From Serratia nematodiphila DZ0503SBS1 (GTDB lineage Bacteria > Pseudomonadota > Gammaproteobacteria > Enterobacterales > Enterobacteriaceae), in NCBI RefSeq assembly GCF_000738675.1, contig NZ_JPUX01000001.1, forward strand, positions 3,720,001 through 3,784,000: a stretch of 64,000 bases of DNA. The letters run 5' to 3'. Position numbers and translations under genes: made by a program. This document shows positions 1 to 8,770 of this stretch, in pieces. A model generated the notes under the pieces. It did no database searches. It worked only from the letters and a program-made list of their open reading frames with translations, and was not told the origin of the DNA. The stretch's first letter is position 1; every line of letters begins with the position of its first letter.

Positions 1-369
1 TTTTCTTCCTTGTGACGACCGGCCAAGCTCACCCGCGAAATAACCTGCGCCGATGAAACAAGGCTTTTTTGCCCAAACGCAAAGACCGGATTAAGCATAG
101 CAAGCCGCATGTCAACAGGCGGAGATAAAATACATTTTCAAATAAAAACAATTAATTAGTAATTAATCTAAAAGCATAGGCCGACGAAAGAGAATAAGAC
201 CCACGCTCAGCCTTCGCCGGCAGATTAATAGCAACCGTTTGCCTGCCAAAATAACATCGCGCCGCTGCACCTTGAATGGGCAGGCGAATATCTTCACGGC
301 GCACGGCTTATTTCAACAGCGCGCCTGAGGATTGAATCTCGGCCTAAGGACAACGGTCAAACTTGAAAC
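1..369. other. Intergenic region at window start
   Basis: No convincing gene is visible. The stretch from about 120 to 200 is AT-rich compared with the GC-rich coding DNA around it, as expected for a promoter region. It precedes the Fur box and fecI. Part of it could belong to a gene lying to the left of the window, which cannot be judged. Confidence 0.6.
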
Positions 370-389
370 GATAACCATTCTCAATTATC
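370..389 (+). promoter_or_regulatory. Fur box upstream of fecI
   Basis: The sequence GATAACCATTCTCAATTATC resembles the Fur consensus GATAATGATAATCATTATC in both halves. It lies 35 bp before the fecI start codon, where the E. coli fecIR promoter also carries a Fur site. Iron-replete repression of fecIR is inferred from this match. Confidence 0.75.
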
Positions 390-424
390 ATCCGCGCATC
401 TTTTTGACCAGCAATGCGAAAACC

Positions 425-949
425 ATGTCCGCCACCGCTTCTGCCCCGCACGCCGCGCTGTCGCGCCTTTACGCCACCCATCATGCCTGGTTGCAGGGAT
501 GGCTGCACCGCCGGCTGGGCTGCGCGTTCGATGCGGACGATGTGGCGCAGGACACCTTTATGCGCCTGCTGAGAAGCGACGCCGCGGCGACCCTGCGCGA
601 ACCGAAAGACTTTCTGGTCACCGTCGCCAAACGGGTGATGGTCGATCTGTTCCGCCGCAGAACGCTGGAGCGCGCCTATCTGGAGATGCTGGCGCTGATC
701 CCGGAAGGCTACGCCCCGTCGCCGGAGCAGCGCCAGAGCCTGCTGGACAGCCTGCAGCAGATCGACGCGATGCTCGACGGCCTGGGGCCGAAGGTAAAAC
801 AGGCCTTTCTGTTGTCGCAGCTCGAAGGTTTGGGCTATGTGGACATCGCCGCGCGCCTCGGCGTCTCGGTCAGCTCGGTTAAAAAATACATGGCCAAAGC
901 CACCGAGCATTGCCTGCTGTTCAGCCTCGAAAACGACGTTTATTCATGA
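425..949 (+). CDS. fecI: ECF sigma factor FecI
   Basis: A 174-residue extracytoplasmic-function sigma factor that directs transcription of the ferric citrate receptor gene. Sigma region 2 is seen around residues 20-80 (DADDVAQDTFMRLL, then KRVMVDLFRRRTLERAYLEM) and region 4 near residues 120-165 (GVSVSSVKKYMAKA), closely matching E. coli FecI throughout. The ATG at 425 is chosen because the N-terminus from there aligns with E. coli FecI; the reading frame stays open upstream to 332 but that part is unrelated. The stop overlaps the fecR start (ATGA), implying translational coupling. Confidence 0.95.
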   Translation: MSATASAPHAALSRLYATHHAWLQGWLHRRLGCAFDADDVAQDTFMRLLRSDAAATLREPKDFLVTVAKRVMVDLFRRRTLERAYLEMLALIPEGYAPSPEQRQSLLDSLQQIDAMLDGLGPKVKQAFLLSQLEGLGYVDIAARLGVSVSSVKKYMAKATEHCLLFSLENDVYS

Positions 950-1899
950 GCAACGCCATCACCCCCGAGCAGCGCCAGGCGCTGAAAATGGCCGCACACT
1001 GGTATGCGCTGCTGTGCGACGAGCACGTCACCGAACGCCAGCGCCAACAGTGGCAAGCCTGGCACCAGCAGCATGACGATCACCGCTGGGCCTGGCAGCG
1101 CGTCGAAGCGTTGCAGAGCCAGCTGCAGGGCGTGCCGGGCAAATTCAGCTATCGCGCGCTCGATCGCGCCGGCCGTCAATCGGCGATCGATCGCCGCACC
1201 CTGCTGAAAAGCCTGCTGTTATTGCTCGGCGTGGGCGGCGGCTTCCTTTACCAGTCGCCGTTCGGCCGGGAGCTACGCGCCGACTACCGCACCGCCACCG
1301 GCGAGATCAAACCCATTGTGTTAAGCGACGGCACCCAGCTGGTGCTGAACACCGCCAGCGCGGTGGACGTGCATTACGACGATCGTCAACGGCTGATCCG
1401 CTTGCACGCTGGGGAAATCAGCCTGATTACCGGACGCGACCCCCGGCCGCTGTGGGTGCAAAGCCCGCAGGGGGCGATGCGCGCGCTCGGCACCCGCTTT
1501 TTGGTGCGCGAGAGCGCTGGCGAGACGCGCCTGACGGTGCTGGAGCATGCGGTTGAAGCGCAGCTGGCGCAGGACGCGCGGCAAACGCGCCGGGTGAACG
1601 CCGGCGAACAGATTAGCTTCAGCGCCACGGCCTTCGGCGACAAGCAATCAGCTGCGGCGGAGGACGGCTGGCTGCGCGGCGTGCTGAGCGTCAGCCAGTG
1701 GCGGCTGGACCGGGTGATCGCCGAACTGGCGCGCTACCGGCGCGGCCACCTGAGCTGCGATCCGGCCGTCGCCGGCCTGCGCGTCAGCGGCAGTTTCCCG
1801 CTCAACGATACCGATCGCGCCCTCGTCCTGCTCAGCCAGACGCTGCCGGTTCGTCTGCAAAGCTTTACCCGCTATTGGCTGCAAATCGTCCCCGCCTGA
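946..1899 (+). CDS. fecR: FecR anti-sigma/signal transducer
   Basis: Inner-membrane regulator of 317 residues, the same length as E. coli FecR, that relays receptor occupancy from FecA to FecI. The cytoplasmic N-terminal part contains the conserved HWYALL and QWQAWHQQH tryptophan-rich segment. A single membrane span follows near residues 85-105 (LLKSLLLLLGVGGGFLY), then a periplasmic FecR domain ending RYWLQIVPA. The start at 946 overlaps the fecI stop. In the Fec paradigm the FecR N-terminus is needed for FecI activity rather than only inhibiting it. Confidence 0.94.
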   Translation: MSNAITPEQRQALKMAAHWYALLCDEHVTERQRQQWQAWHQQHDDHRWAWQRVEALQSQLQGVPGKFSYRALDRAGRQSAIDRRTLLKSLLLLLGVGGGFLYQSPFGRELRADYRTATGEIKPIVLSDGTQLVLNTASAVDVHYDDRQRLIRLHAGEISLITGRDPRPLWVQSPQGAMRALGTRFLVRESAGETRLTVLEHAVEAQLAQDARQTRRVNAGEQISFSATAFGDKQSAAAEDGWLRGVLSVSQWRLDRVIAELARYRRGHLSCDPAVAGLRVSGSFPLNDTDRALVLLSQTLPVRLQSFTRYWLQIVPA

Positions 1900-2014
1900 A
1901 TTTTTTTAAATAAAAATGATAAAAAATCGCATTCTTGATTGTCCCTTTTGCTTCGCTCATCCGACTCCCAGGAAAACACTGCAGCAATAAATAAAAAATG
2001 ATTCAGGAGAAGGT
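1900..2014 (+). promoter_or_regulatory. fecR-fecA intergenic region, expected FecI promoter
   Basis: The 115 bp are AT-rich at first and then contain the stretch TTGATTGTCCCTTTTGC (about 1934-1950), resembling my recollection of the region preceding E. coli fecA. In E. coli fecA is transcribed separately by FecI RNA polymerase, so a FecI-dependent promoter is expected here. I cannot define the -35 and -10 elements with certainty. A ribosome binding site (AGGAGAAGG) precedes the fecA ATG. Confidence 0.45.
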
Positions 2015-4366
2015 ATGAACAACGCTTGGGGAAAGGCCGCTCCGGCTTCGCTTTGGGGAAAACGGGCCACGCCGCTGGCCGTGGCCATTGGCCTGGTCTT
2101 CGCTGCACCGCAGATGGCGAGCGCCGCCAGCGCCGCTGCCGCCTACCACATTCCGGCCGGTGAGCTGGACGGCGCGCTGAACGCTTTCGCCGCGCGCGCC
2201 GGCATCGCGCTCTCGGTGGACGGCACGCTGACCGCCGGCAAACGTTCGCCGGGCCTGAACGGCAGCTACGGTGTCGACGACGGCCTGAACGCCCTGCTGG
2301 CGGGCAGCGGCCTGCAGGCTAAAACGCTCGGCAACAACGGTTACACGCTGGCCACACTGCCGCAGCCGCAGAAGGAAGAGGACATCACGGTAGTCGGTGA
2401 CTGGCTGGCGGAAGGCCGTCAGGCAGACGTGTTCGAACACCCCGGCGCGCGCGACGTGGTGCGCCGCGAAGACTTCGTCAAAACCGGCACCACCACCGTG
2501 CGCGAAGCGTTGAACCGCGTGCCGGGCGTGGTGGCGCCGGAAAACAACGGCACCGGTAGCCACGATATGGCGCTGAACTTCGGCATACGCGGCCTCAACC
2601 CGCGCCTCGCCAGCCGCTCCACCGTGCTGATGGACGGCATTCCGGTGCCCTTCGCCCCTTACGGCCAGCCGCAGCTATCGCTGGCGCCGGTCTCGCTCGG
2701 TAATATGGACGCGATTGACGTGGTGCGCGGCGGCGGCGCGGTGCGCTACGGGCCGCAGAGCGTCGGCGGCGTGGTCAACTTCGTCACCCGCGCCATCCCG
2801 AAAACCTTCGGCATGACGGCCGGCATGCAGGGGCAACTCAGCCCGACCTCGCGCCAGGATCACCCGAAAGGCACCGGCAACCTGATGATCGGCGGCACCG
2901 CCGACAACGGCTTCGGCGCGGCGCTGCTCTACTCCGGCACCCGCGGCAGCGACTGGCGCGAGCACAGCTCGACCAAAATCGACGACGTGATGCTGAAAAG
3001 CCGTTACGCGCCGAACGAGGTGCACACCTTCAACAGCCTGCTGCAATACTACGAAGGCGAAGCTGAAATGCCGGGCGGCCTGAGCCGGGCGGACTACAAC
3101 GCCAACCCGTTCCAGTCGACGCGCCCGTACGACAAGTTCTGGGGCCGCCGCCAGTTGGCGAACTTCGGCTACCAGTATCAGCCGGATCAGCAGCACAAGT
3201 TCGACGTGCAGAGCTTCTACACCTACACCCTGCGCAGCGGCTATCTGGATCAGGGCAAGAACCTGACGCTGTCGCCGCGCGAATACTGGGTGCGCGGCGT
3301 AGAACCGCGCTACAGCCAGAGCTTCCGCTGGGGCGACTCGGCGCACGAGGTCGGCGTCGGCTACCGTTACGTCAGCGAATCCACCCACGAGCTGCGCTAC
3401 TACACTAAAGCCAGCACCGGCAGGCTGCCGTCCACCGCCAGCCCGTACGATCGCGACACCCAGTCAGGCACCGAGGCGCACGCGTTCTATATCGACGATC
3501 GCATCGACATCGGCGACTGGACCCTCACGCCGGGCATGCGTTACGAATACATCAAGTCGTATCAGAACAACTACATCAAGAACAACCGCCTCGACGTCAG
3601 CTATAACGCGCCGCTGCCGGCGTTGAACGTGATGTATCACCTGAATGAATACTGGAACCTGTACGCCAACACCGAAGGCTCCTTCGGCACCGTGCAGTAC
3701 AGCCAGATGGGCAAAGCGGTCGACAGCGGCAAGATTGAACCGGAGAAGGCGCGCACCTGGGAGCTGGGCACCCGCTACGCCGGCGATGCGCTGACCGGCG
3801 AAATCGGGCTGTTCCTGATCAACTTCAACAACCAGTATGACTCCAACCAGGTGACCGACAGCGTGACCGCGCGCGGCAAAACCCGCCACGCCGGGCTGGA
3901 AGGCAGCCTGCGTTACGATCTGTCGCAGCTAACGCCGAAACTGGACGACCTGACTGCCTACGCCAGCTACGCCTACGTCAACGCCACCATCCGCGAAGAC
4001 GGCGGCTACAAAGGCAACCAGGTGCCTTTCTCGCCGAAGCATAAAGGCACGCTGGGGCTGGACTACACGCCGGGCAACTGGGCGTTTAACCTTAACGGCG
4101 AGTTCCAGTCCAGCCAGTTCGCCGACAACGCCAACACCGTGGCGGAAAGCGCCGACGGCAGCACCGGCCGCATTCCCGGCTACATGCTGTGGGGCGTGCG
4201 CGCCGCCTATGATTTCGGCCCGGAAATGGCCGGCCTGAATCTGGGCGTCGGCGTGAAAAACCTGTTCAACCACGAGTATTTCACCCGCGCCTATGACGAC
4301 AACAACAAGGGTCTGTACATCGGCCAGCCGCGCACGATTTATCTGCAAGGTTCGGTGAAGTTCTGA
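2015..4366 (+). CDS. fecA: Ferric citrate TonB-dependent receptor FecA
   Basis: Outer-membrane transporter and sensor for ferric dicitrate, 783 residues. After the signal peptide (cleavage near MASAASA) comes an STN signalling domain (about residues 45-120) that contacts FecR, a TonB box-like EDITVVG, the plug domain (NFGIRGLNPRLASRSTVLMD, VVRGGGAVRYGPQSVGGVVN) and a beta-barrel ending in QGSVKF with terminal Phe. Long stretches are identical to E. coli FecA, so substrate specificity is well supported. Unlike E. coli, no fecBCDE follows; the next gene is an acetyltransferase. Confidence 0.96.
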   Translation: MNNAWGKAAPASLWGKRATPLAVAIGLVFAAPQMASAASAAAAYHIPAGELDGALNAFAARAGIALSVDGTLTAGKRSPGLNGSYGVDDGLNALLAGSGLQAKTLGNNGYTLATLPQPQKEEDITVVGDWLAEGRQADVFEHPGARDVVRREDFVKTGTTTVREALNRVPGVVAPENNGTGSHDMALNFGIRGLNPRLASRSTVLMDGIPVPFAPYGQPQLSLAPVSLGNMDAIDVVRGGGAVRYGPQSVGGVVNFVTRAIPKTFGMTAGMQGQLSPTSRQDHPKGTGNLMIGGTADNGFGAALLYSGTRGSDWREHSSTKIDDVMLKSRYAPNEVHTFNSLLQYYEGEAEMPGGLSRADYNANPFQSTRPYDKFWGRRQLANFGYQYQPDQQHKFDVQSFYTYTLRSGYLDQGKNLTLSPREYWVRGVEPRYSQSFRWGDSAHEVGVGYRYVSESTHELRYYTKASTGRLPSTASPYDRDTQSGTEAHAFYIDDRIDIGDWTLTPGMRYEYIKSYQNNYIKNNRLDVSYNAPLPALNVMYHLNEYWNLYANTEGSFGTVQYSQMGKAVDSGKIEPEKARTWELGTRYAGDALTGEIGLFLINFNNQYDSNQVTDSVTARGKTRHAGLEGSLRYDLSQLTPKLDDLTAYASYAYVNATIREDGGYKGNQVPFSPKHKGTLGLDYTPGNWAFNLNGEFQSSQFADNANTVAESADGSTGRIPGYMLWGVRAAYDFGPEMAGLNLGVGVKNLFNHEYFTRAYDDNNKGLYIGQPRTIYLQGSVKF

Positions 4367-4372
4367 TCCTCA

Positions 4373-4409
4373 ACGGCGGGCGCGTTTAACCGTGCCCGCC
4401 GTCTTTCTC
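4373..4409 (+). terminator. fecA terminator
   Basis: A GC-rich inverted repeat ACGGCGGGC / GCCCGCCGT with a 12-nt loop lies a few bases after the fecA stop and is followed by CTTTCTC. It fits a Rho-independent terminator with a weak T tract. Confidence 0.65.
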
Positions 4410-4415
4410 ATCAAC

Positions 4416-4428
4416 GTGACACCGTCAC
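4416..4428. other. matS site (MatP binding)
   Basis: GTGACACCGTCAC matches the 13-bp matS consensus GTGACRNYGTCAC exactly. MatP binding at such sites organises the Ter macrodomain in enterobacteria. It lies between fecA and the acetyltransferase gene, and three further exact matches occur in the window. Confidence 0.85.
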
Positions 4429-4566
4429 ATAAAGCCGTTCCTCCGCGCCGCCGCAGCGGTGAAAAATAAGTCGCTTCTGCCGCCAATGCGCGTAATATCG
4501 ACGATCCGCCCCGATTTATGGGCGCGGACTTTTTTGCCATTCTGGCCTGAAAAGCGAGGGAATAAG

Positions 4567-5088
4567 ATGAATCATAATGACCTTTCTCAGTGCCGCGTTG
4601 ACACCGACCGTTTGTTGATTGCCCCCTTTACCGCAGCAGACGCCGACGATGTTTACCAGGCGATCACCCCCACTCTGACGCGCTTTATGACCTTTGAGCC
4701 GGAGGCGTCGCCGGAAGATTTCGCCAACGTCTGGCAAGGCTGGCTGCCGTTGATGCGCGAGGGTGAAGAAGTGATCTTCGTCGCCCGCCGGCGCGAAGAC
4801 CGGCAGTTCGTCGGCGTCGGCGGCGCGCATAATCTGCGCAGCCACACCCCGGAGCTGGGCATCTGGGTTAAAGAGAGCCTGCATGGCCAGGGCTACGGCC
4901 GCGAAATCGTGCAGGGCATCGCGCGCTGGGCCAGCGAGCGCTTTCAGCCGCCGCACTTTCTCTACCCGGTGGCCGAGCAGAATACCGCCAGCCGCCGCCT
5001 CGTCGAGTCGCTGGGCGGCGTGCTGGCCGGCCGTTGCGAGCGCATCAAGTATGACGCCGTGGTGTATCACCTGCCGCCTCAGCGCTAG
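4567..5088 (+). CDS. GNAT family N-acetyltransferase (RimJ-like)
   Basis: A 173-residue protein of the Acetyltransf_3/RimJ-RimL type. It begins with the typical TDRLLIAPFTAADADDVYQA and carries the acetyl-CoA binding loop in GIWVKESLHGQGYGREIVQG (Q/RxxGxG/A-like GQGYGRE) and the terminal NTASRRLVESLGG motif. The ATG at 4567 is preceded by GAGGGAATAAG; an in-frame upstream extension to 4459 lacks similarity. The acetylated substrate (protein N-terminus or small molecule) cannot be deduced. Confidence 0.85.
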   Translation: MNHNDLSQCRVDTDRLLIAPFTAADADDVYQAITPTLTRFMTFEPEASPEDFANVWQGWLPLMREGEEVIFVARRREDRQFVGVGGAHNLRSHTPELGIWVKESLHGQGYGREIVQGIARWASERFQPPHFLYPVAEQNTASRRLVESLGGVLAGRCERIKYDAVVYHLPPQR

Positions 5089-5213
5089 TCAGCATCGGGC
5101 CGCCGGCCCGGTGTCATCTTTTTTGCTTTCCGCCGTGATAACCGCTGCCACTGCCTGCGGGTTTGTGCTAATGATAGAGGCATGTAGGGTAAAAACAGTT
5201 GAGGAACAGCAAC

Positions 5214-5963
5214 ATGATTATTTTTGTTACCGGCGCCACCTCCGGTTTCGGCGAGGCCATCGCGCGCCGTTTTATCCGTGAAGGCCACCAGGTGATCGCC
5301 GCCGGGCGCCGCCTTGAGCGTCTTGAAGCGCTGCAGGAAGAACTCGGCCAAGCGCTGCACATCGTGCGGCTCGACGTGCGCAATCGCGCCGCCATTCAAC
5401 AGGCGATCGAAGCACTGCCGGCCGAGCTGCGCCAGATCGACGTGCTGGTGAACAACGCCGGGCTGGCGCTGGGGCTGGAGCCGGCGCACAAGGCCAACGC
5501 CGATGACTGGGAAACCATGATCGACACCAACGCCAAGGGGCTGGTGAACATGACGCGCGCGCTGTTGCCGGCCATGGTCGAGCGCAACGTCGGCCACGTG
5601 ATCAACATCGGATCCACCGCCGCCAACTGGCCTTACGCCGGCGGCAACGTGTACGGCGCCACCAAGGCGTTCGTCAAACAGTTCAGCCTGGGCCTGCGCG
5701 CCGATCTGCACGGCACGCGCATTCGCGTAACCGATATCGAGCCGGGCCTGGTGGGCGGCACCGAGTTCTCCAACGTGCGCTTCAAGGGTGATGACGGCAA
5801 GGTCAACAAAACCTACGAAGGCGCCGATGCGCTGACGCCGGAAGACATCGCCGAGTCGGTGTTCTGGGTCGCGACGTTGCCGGCGCGCGTCAACATCAAC
5901 ACGCTGGAAATGATGCCGGTCAGCCAGTCCTTCGCCGGGCTGAACATCCACCGCGGCGCCTGA
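5214..5963 (+). CDS. ydfG: NADP-dependent 3-hydroxy acid dehydrogenase YdfG
   Basis: Short-chain dehydrogenase of 249 residues that in E. coli oxidises L-allo-threonine, L-serine and 3-hydroxypropionate/malonic semialdehyde type substrates with NADP. Visible motifs are TGATSGFGEA (cofactor), NNAG, the catalytic Ser in INIGSTAANW and YGATK (YxxxK). AGRR after strand 2 suits NADP. The first codon is taken as ATG 5214 behind a GAGGAAC ribosome site; it matches the E. coli start. Length and sequence agree with YdfG over the full span. Confidence 0.94.
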   Translation: MIIFVTGATSGFGEAIARRFIREGHQVIAAGRRLERLEALQEELGQALHIVRLDVRNRAAIQQAIEALPAELRQIDVLVNNAGLALGLEPAHKANADDWETMIDTNAKGLVNMTRALLPAMVERNVGHVINIGSTAANWPYAGGNVYGATKAFVKQFSLGLRADLHGTRIRVTDIEPGLVGGTEFSNVRFKGDDGKVNKTYEGADALTPEDIAESVFWVATLPARVNINTLEMMPVSQSFAGLNIHRGA

Positions 5964-5970
5964 GCCGCGA

Positions 5971-5999
5971 CGGCGGGAGGCGACTCCCGCCGCGTTTCC
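5971..5999. terminator. Bidirectional terminator ydfG/ynfA
   Basis: Perfect 9-bp stem CGGCGGGAG / CTCCCGCCG with a GCGA tetraloop, followed by CGTTTCCT. It sits between convergent ydfG and ynfA and may serve both. Confidence 0.65.
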
Positions 6000-6326
6000 T
6001 CAGGCCGCGCGCCAGCCGGAAACGATAATCAGCATGCCCGCCAGCGCCACGCCGGCGCCGACCCAATCCAGCGCAGACAGCTTCACCCCGTCCACCACCC
6101 GCAGCCACAGCAGCGCCGTCGCCACATACACACCGCCGTAGGCCGCATAGACCCTCCCGCTGGCCGCCGGATGCAGCGTCAACAGCCAGACAAACAGCAT
6201 CAGGCTTAATGCCGCCGGCAGCAGCAGCCAGGCGCTGCCCTGCTTCTTCAGCCATAGGTAAGGCAGGAAACAGCCGATAATTTCAGCCAGGGCGGTGGCG
6301 AAAAACAACAGCGTGGTTTTTAACAT
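6000..6326 (-). CDS. ynfA: UPF0060 membrane protein YnfA
   Basis: Small inner-membrane protein of 108 residues with four predicted hydrophobic segments (starting [20 protein letters not shown]). The conserved [19 protein letters not shown] and final [16 protein letters not shown] segments identify the YnfA family, a small-multidrug-resistance-like fold. Its role is not firmly set, although a transport or efflux function has been proposed. The start at 6326 is the first Met giving the family N-terminus; an upstream open frame to 6458 is unrelated and overlaps the ynfB promoter region. Confidence 0.9.
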   Translation of the reverse strand: MLKTTLLFFATALAEIIGCFLPYLWLKKQGSAWLLLPAALSLMLFVWLLTLHPAASGRVYAAYGGVYVATALLWLRVVDGVKLSALDWVGAGVALAGMLIIVSGWRAA

Positions 6327-6474
6327 CGGTCGCAGTTTTCTCTCGGTAAAGTAAACGAATCGGCGCTTGGCTGGTGAATTCCAGGAGCGCGGTGGTATAT
6401 TTATCACCACGCCTGCGGGCGAGGTAACGCCAGTGTCGCCATCATCAGGCGCACTCACTCATAAGGATGAAACG

Positions 6475-6843
6475 ATGAAAACATTTTCGACCCAACGACT
6501 GCTGCGCGGGATGCTGCCGGTCGCCATGCTGGCCGTTATGGGCGCCTGGCAGGCGCCGGCGCTGGCCGCCACCTGCACGCAGGGCAGCACCTGCGTCACC
6601 GTCGATGGCAAAGGCAGCGGCGCGATGAGCACCGAAGAAGCGCGCCAGAGCAAAGAGCAGTGGAATGATACCAAATCCCTGCGCCACAAGGTTAACACCC
6701 GCGTCGAGAAAGAATTCGACAAGATCGATCGCGCGGCGGATGACGAAGACCGCTGCAACGACAGCAACAACGTCAACGCGTACTGGGAACCGGACACCCG
6801 TAAATGTCTGGATCGCCAGACCGGGCGTCGGATTAATCCTTAA
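6475..6843 (+). CDS. ynfB: YnfB/UPF0482 family exported protein
   Basis: A 122-residue protein with an N-terminal signal peptide (hydrophobic residues 12-31, cleavage near ALAA) and a mature part rich in charged residues. The segment KEQWNDTKSLRHKVNTRVEK and the end NAYWEPDTRKCLDRQTGR match E. coli YnfB (DUF1283). The function is unknown; periplasmic location is inferred. It is divergent from ynfA, as in E. coli, while the E. coli neighbours speG and ynfC are absent here. Confidence 0.9.
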   Translation: MKTFSTQRLLRGMLPVAMLAVMGAWQAPALAATCTQGSTCVTVDGKGSGAMSTEEARQSKEQWNDTKSLRHKVNTRVEKEFDKIDRAADDEDRCNDSNNVNAYWEPDTRKCLDRQTGRRINP

Positions 6844-6932
6844 TCCGCCTGCGGCGGGCGGGCAAGCGTGAAACCCGGCCGCCGTTGCTGCTATCCTGTT
6901 ACAGGAAGTTCATTGTCTAAAAGGATGACGTG

Positions 6933-7232
6933 ATGAAGAAAACGCTGATATTAACCGCTGTATTGCTGGCCGGCGCCCCATTGGCGGCTCTGGCCTCCTG
7001 TGAAAGCGTGAAAGCGGACATTTCGCAAAAAATCGTCAATAACGGCGTTCCGGAGTCCGGCTTCAAACTGGAGATCGTGCCTAACGATCAGGCCGATCAA
7101 GCGGGCGGCCAGGTGGTCGGCCACTGCGAAAACGACACCCAGAAGATCGTTTATACCCGCCTGAACAACGGCGACGATAGTGGTGACGCGGCGCAGACCG
7201 GCACCAGCCAGGACACCTCCAACGCGCAGTAA
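6933..7232 (+). CDS. ynfD: DUF1161 small exported protein (YnfD-like)
   Basis: A 99-residue protein with a signal peptide cleaved near ALAS and a short mature domain with two cysteines (SCESVKADI and GHCEND) that could form a disulphide. The conserved core KIVNNGVPESGFKLEIVPND identifies the DUF1161 family, of which E. coli YnfD is a member. ATG 6933 follows AAGGATGACGTG and is preferred over the GTG three bases upstream. The C-terminal tail is Ser/Thr/Asp-rich and probably disordered. No biochemical function is known. Confidence 0.85.
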   Translation: MKKTLILTAVLLAGAPLAALASCESVKADISQKIVNNGVPESGFKLEIVPNDQADQAGGQVVGHCENDTQKIVYTRLNNGDDSGDAAQTGTSQDTSNAQ

Positions 7233-7248
7233 GCCGCATCGGCTACCC

Positions 7249-7280
7249 AGGGCGCGCAACAGCCGCGCCCTTTCCTTTTC
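7249..7280. terminator. Terminator after ynfD
   Basis: Stem AGGGCGCG / CGCGCCCT with a short loop followed by TTCCTTTTC. It lies between convergent ynfD and the MFS gene. Confidence 0.7.
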
Positions 7281-7282
7281 CT

Positions 7283-8770
7283 TTACGTCTGCTCCGCCTC
7301 TTCCTCTTCGCCTTGCGGCCGACAACGCGCCGGGATCAGCATCGCCGCCGCCAGCGCCAGCAACGACACCAACGCCGATACCAGGAACACCCAATGCAGC
7401 GAAGCCGCCACCTGCTGGATAAGCTGCGCCAGCGCTTCGCTCCCCATGCTGTGCCGCACCGCCGGCTCCATCAGCCGCTGCACCGGATCGTCAATCTCCG
7501 GCAAACGCCACTGCAGGTTGAGGTTCAGCGTGGCGCCCAAAATCGCGGTGCCGATGGCCGAGCCCACCATGCGGGTAAACACCGTACAGGCGGTGGCAAT
7601 GCCGCGAATGCTGTAATGCGCCGCGTTCTGCACCGACACTAAAAACGTCGTGTTGCACAATCCCATGCCGGCGCCGACCATAAACGCCGCCACCCGGCCC
7701 CACAGCAGACCGCCGTTCGGCTGCAGCATCAGCAGGATCAGGCCGCCCGCCACCAACAGCAGTGCGCCCAGCAACGCCGTGGCGCGATACGAAGTCATCA
7801 GCATCAAACGGCCGCTCAGCGTGCTGGCCAGCGGCCAGCCGATCGACATCAAGGCCAGCGTGGTGCCCGCCTCCAGCGGTGAGCCGCCCATCACGCCCTG
7901 AATGAAGGTGGGCAGAAAGGCGCTGATGCCCATCATCGCCGCGCCGATCACCAGCCCGCCGATGTTGCCGGCGACGATCACCCGGCTTTGCCACAGCGCC
8001 AGCGGGAACAGCGGCTCAACCGCGCGCCGCTCCTGACGGATCAGCAGCGCCAGCGACGCCGCCGCCAGCGCCAGCAACGGCGCCACCCACCATCCGAAAC
8101 TTTCCATCTGCAACAGCGCCAGCAGCAGCGCCGAAACGAACAGCGTCAGCCAAGCGGTGCCCGCCAGATCCAGCGCGTGCCGCCGCAGTTGCTGATGCGC
8201 CGGCAGATAGCGCCAGAGGAAGAACATCGCCAACAGGCCGATCGGCAGGTTGACCCAGAACACCAGCGCCCACGGCAGGTGTTGCACGATAAACGCGCCC
8301 AGCAGCGGGCCGATGATCGCCGATACGCCCCACACGCTCGACAGGTAGCCCATCACCTTCGGCCGCTCGGTGGCGCTGTAGATGTCGCCGATGATGGTGG
8401 ACGCGATCGGCATGATGGCGCCGGCGCCCAATCCCTGCAATAAGCGGAAGCCGATCAGCCAATACATGTCGGGGGCGTAGCCGCACAGCACCGATCCCAG
8501 CAGGAACAGCGTCGCGCCGAAGAAAAACACCCGCTTGCGGCCGTAGAGATCCGCCAGCCGGCCGTAGATGGGAATGGTGATCGCCTGCGCCAGCAAATAG
8601 ACCGCGAACACCCAGCCCAGCAGCGAGAAGCCGCCGAGATCGCCGATGATGGTCGGCATGGCGGTGGCGACGATGGTGGCTTCGATCGCCGACATGAACA
8701 TCGCCAGCATGCAGGCGATCAGGATCAGCGGGCGGTGGGCAATGGGTGCGGGTGAAACGTTATTTGTCAT
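7283..8770 (-). CDS. DHA2-type MFS multidrug efflux transporter
   Basis: A 495-residue drug:H+ antiporter of the 14-TM EmrB/QacA branch. Motif A is seen as GRLADLYGRKRVF between TM2 and TM3, and the antiporter motif C as WGVSAIIGPLLGAFI in TM5. The N-terminal ATIVATAMPTIIGDLG is typical of the family. Start at 8770 (MTNNVSPAP) is preferred to the 17-residue extension, though neither has a strong ribosome site. No membrane-fusion partner gene is adjacent, so it probably acts as a single-component pump. Substrates are unknown. Confidence 0.85.
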   Translation of the reverse strand: MTNNVSPAPIAHRPLILIACMLAMFMSAIEATIVATAMPTIIGDLGGFSLLGWVFAVYLLAQAITIPIYGRLADLYGRKRVFFFGATLFLLGSVLCGYAPDMYWLIGFRLLQGLGAGAIMPIASTIIGDIYSATERPKVMGYLSSVWGVSAIIGPLLGAFIVQHLPWALVFWVNLPIGLLAMFFLWRYLPAHQQLRRHALDLAGTAWLTLFVSALLLALLQMESFGWWVAPLLALAAASLALLIRQERRAVEPLFPLALWQSRVIVAGNIGGLVIGAAMMGISAFLPTFIQGVMGGSPLEAGTTLALMSIGWPLASTLSGRLMLMTSYRATALLGALLLVAGGLILLMLQPNGGLLWGRVAAFMVGAGMGLCNTTFLVSVQNAAHYSIRGIATACTVFTRMVGSAIGTAILGATLNLNLQWRLPEIDDPVQRLMEPAVRHSMGSEALAQLIQQVAASLHWVFLVSALVSLLALAAAMLIPARCRPQGEEEEAEQT

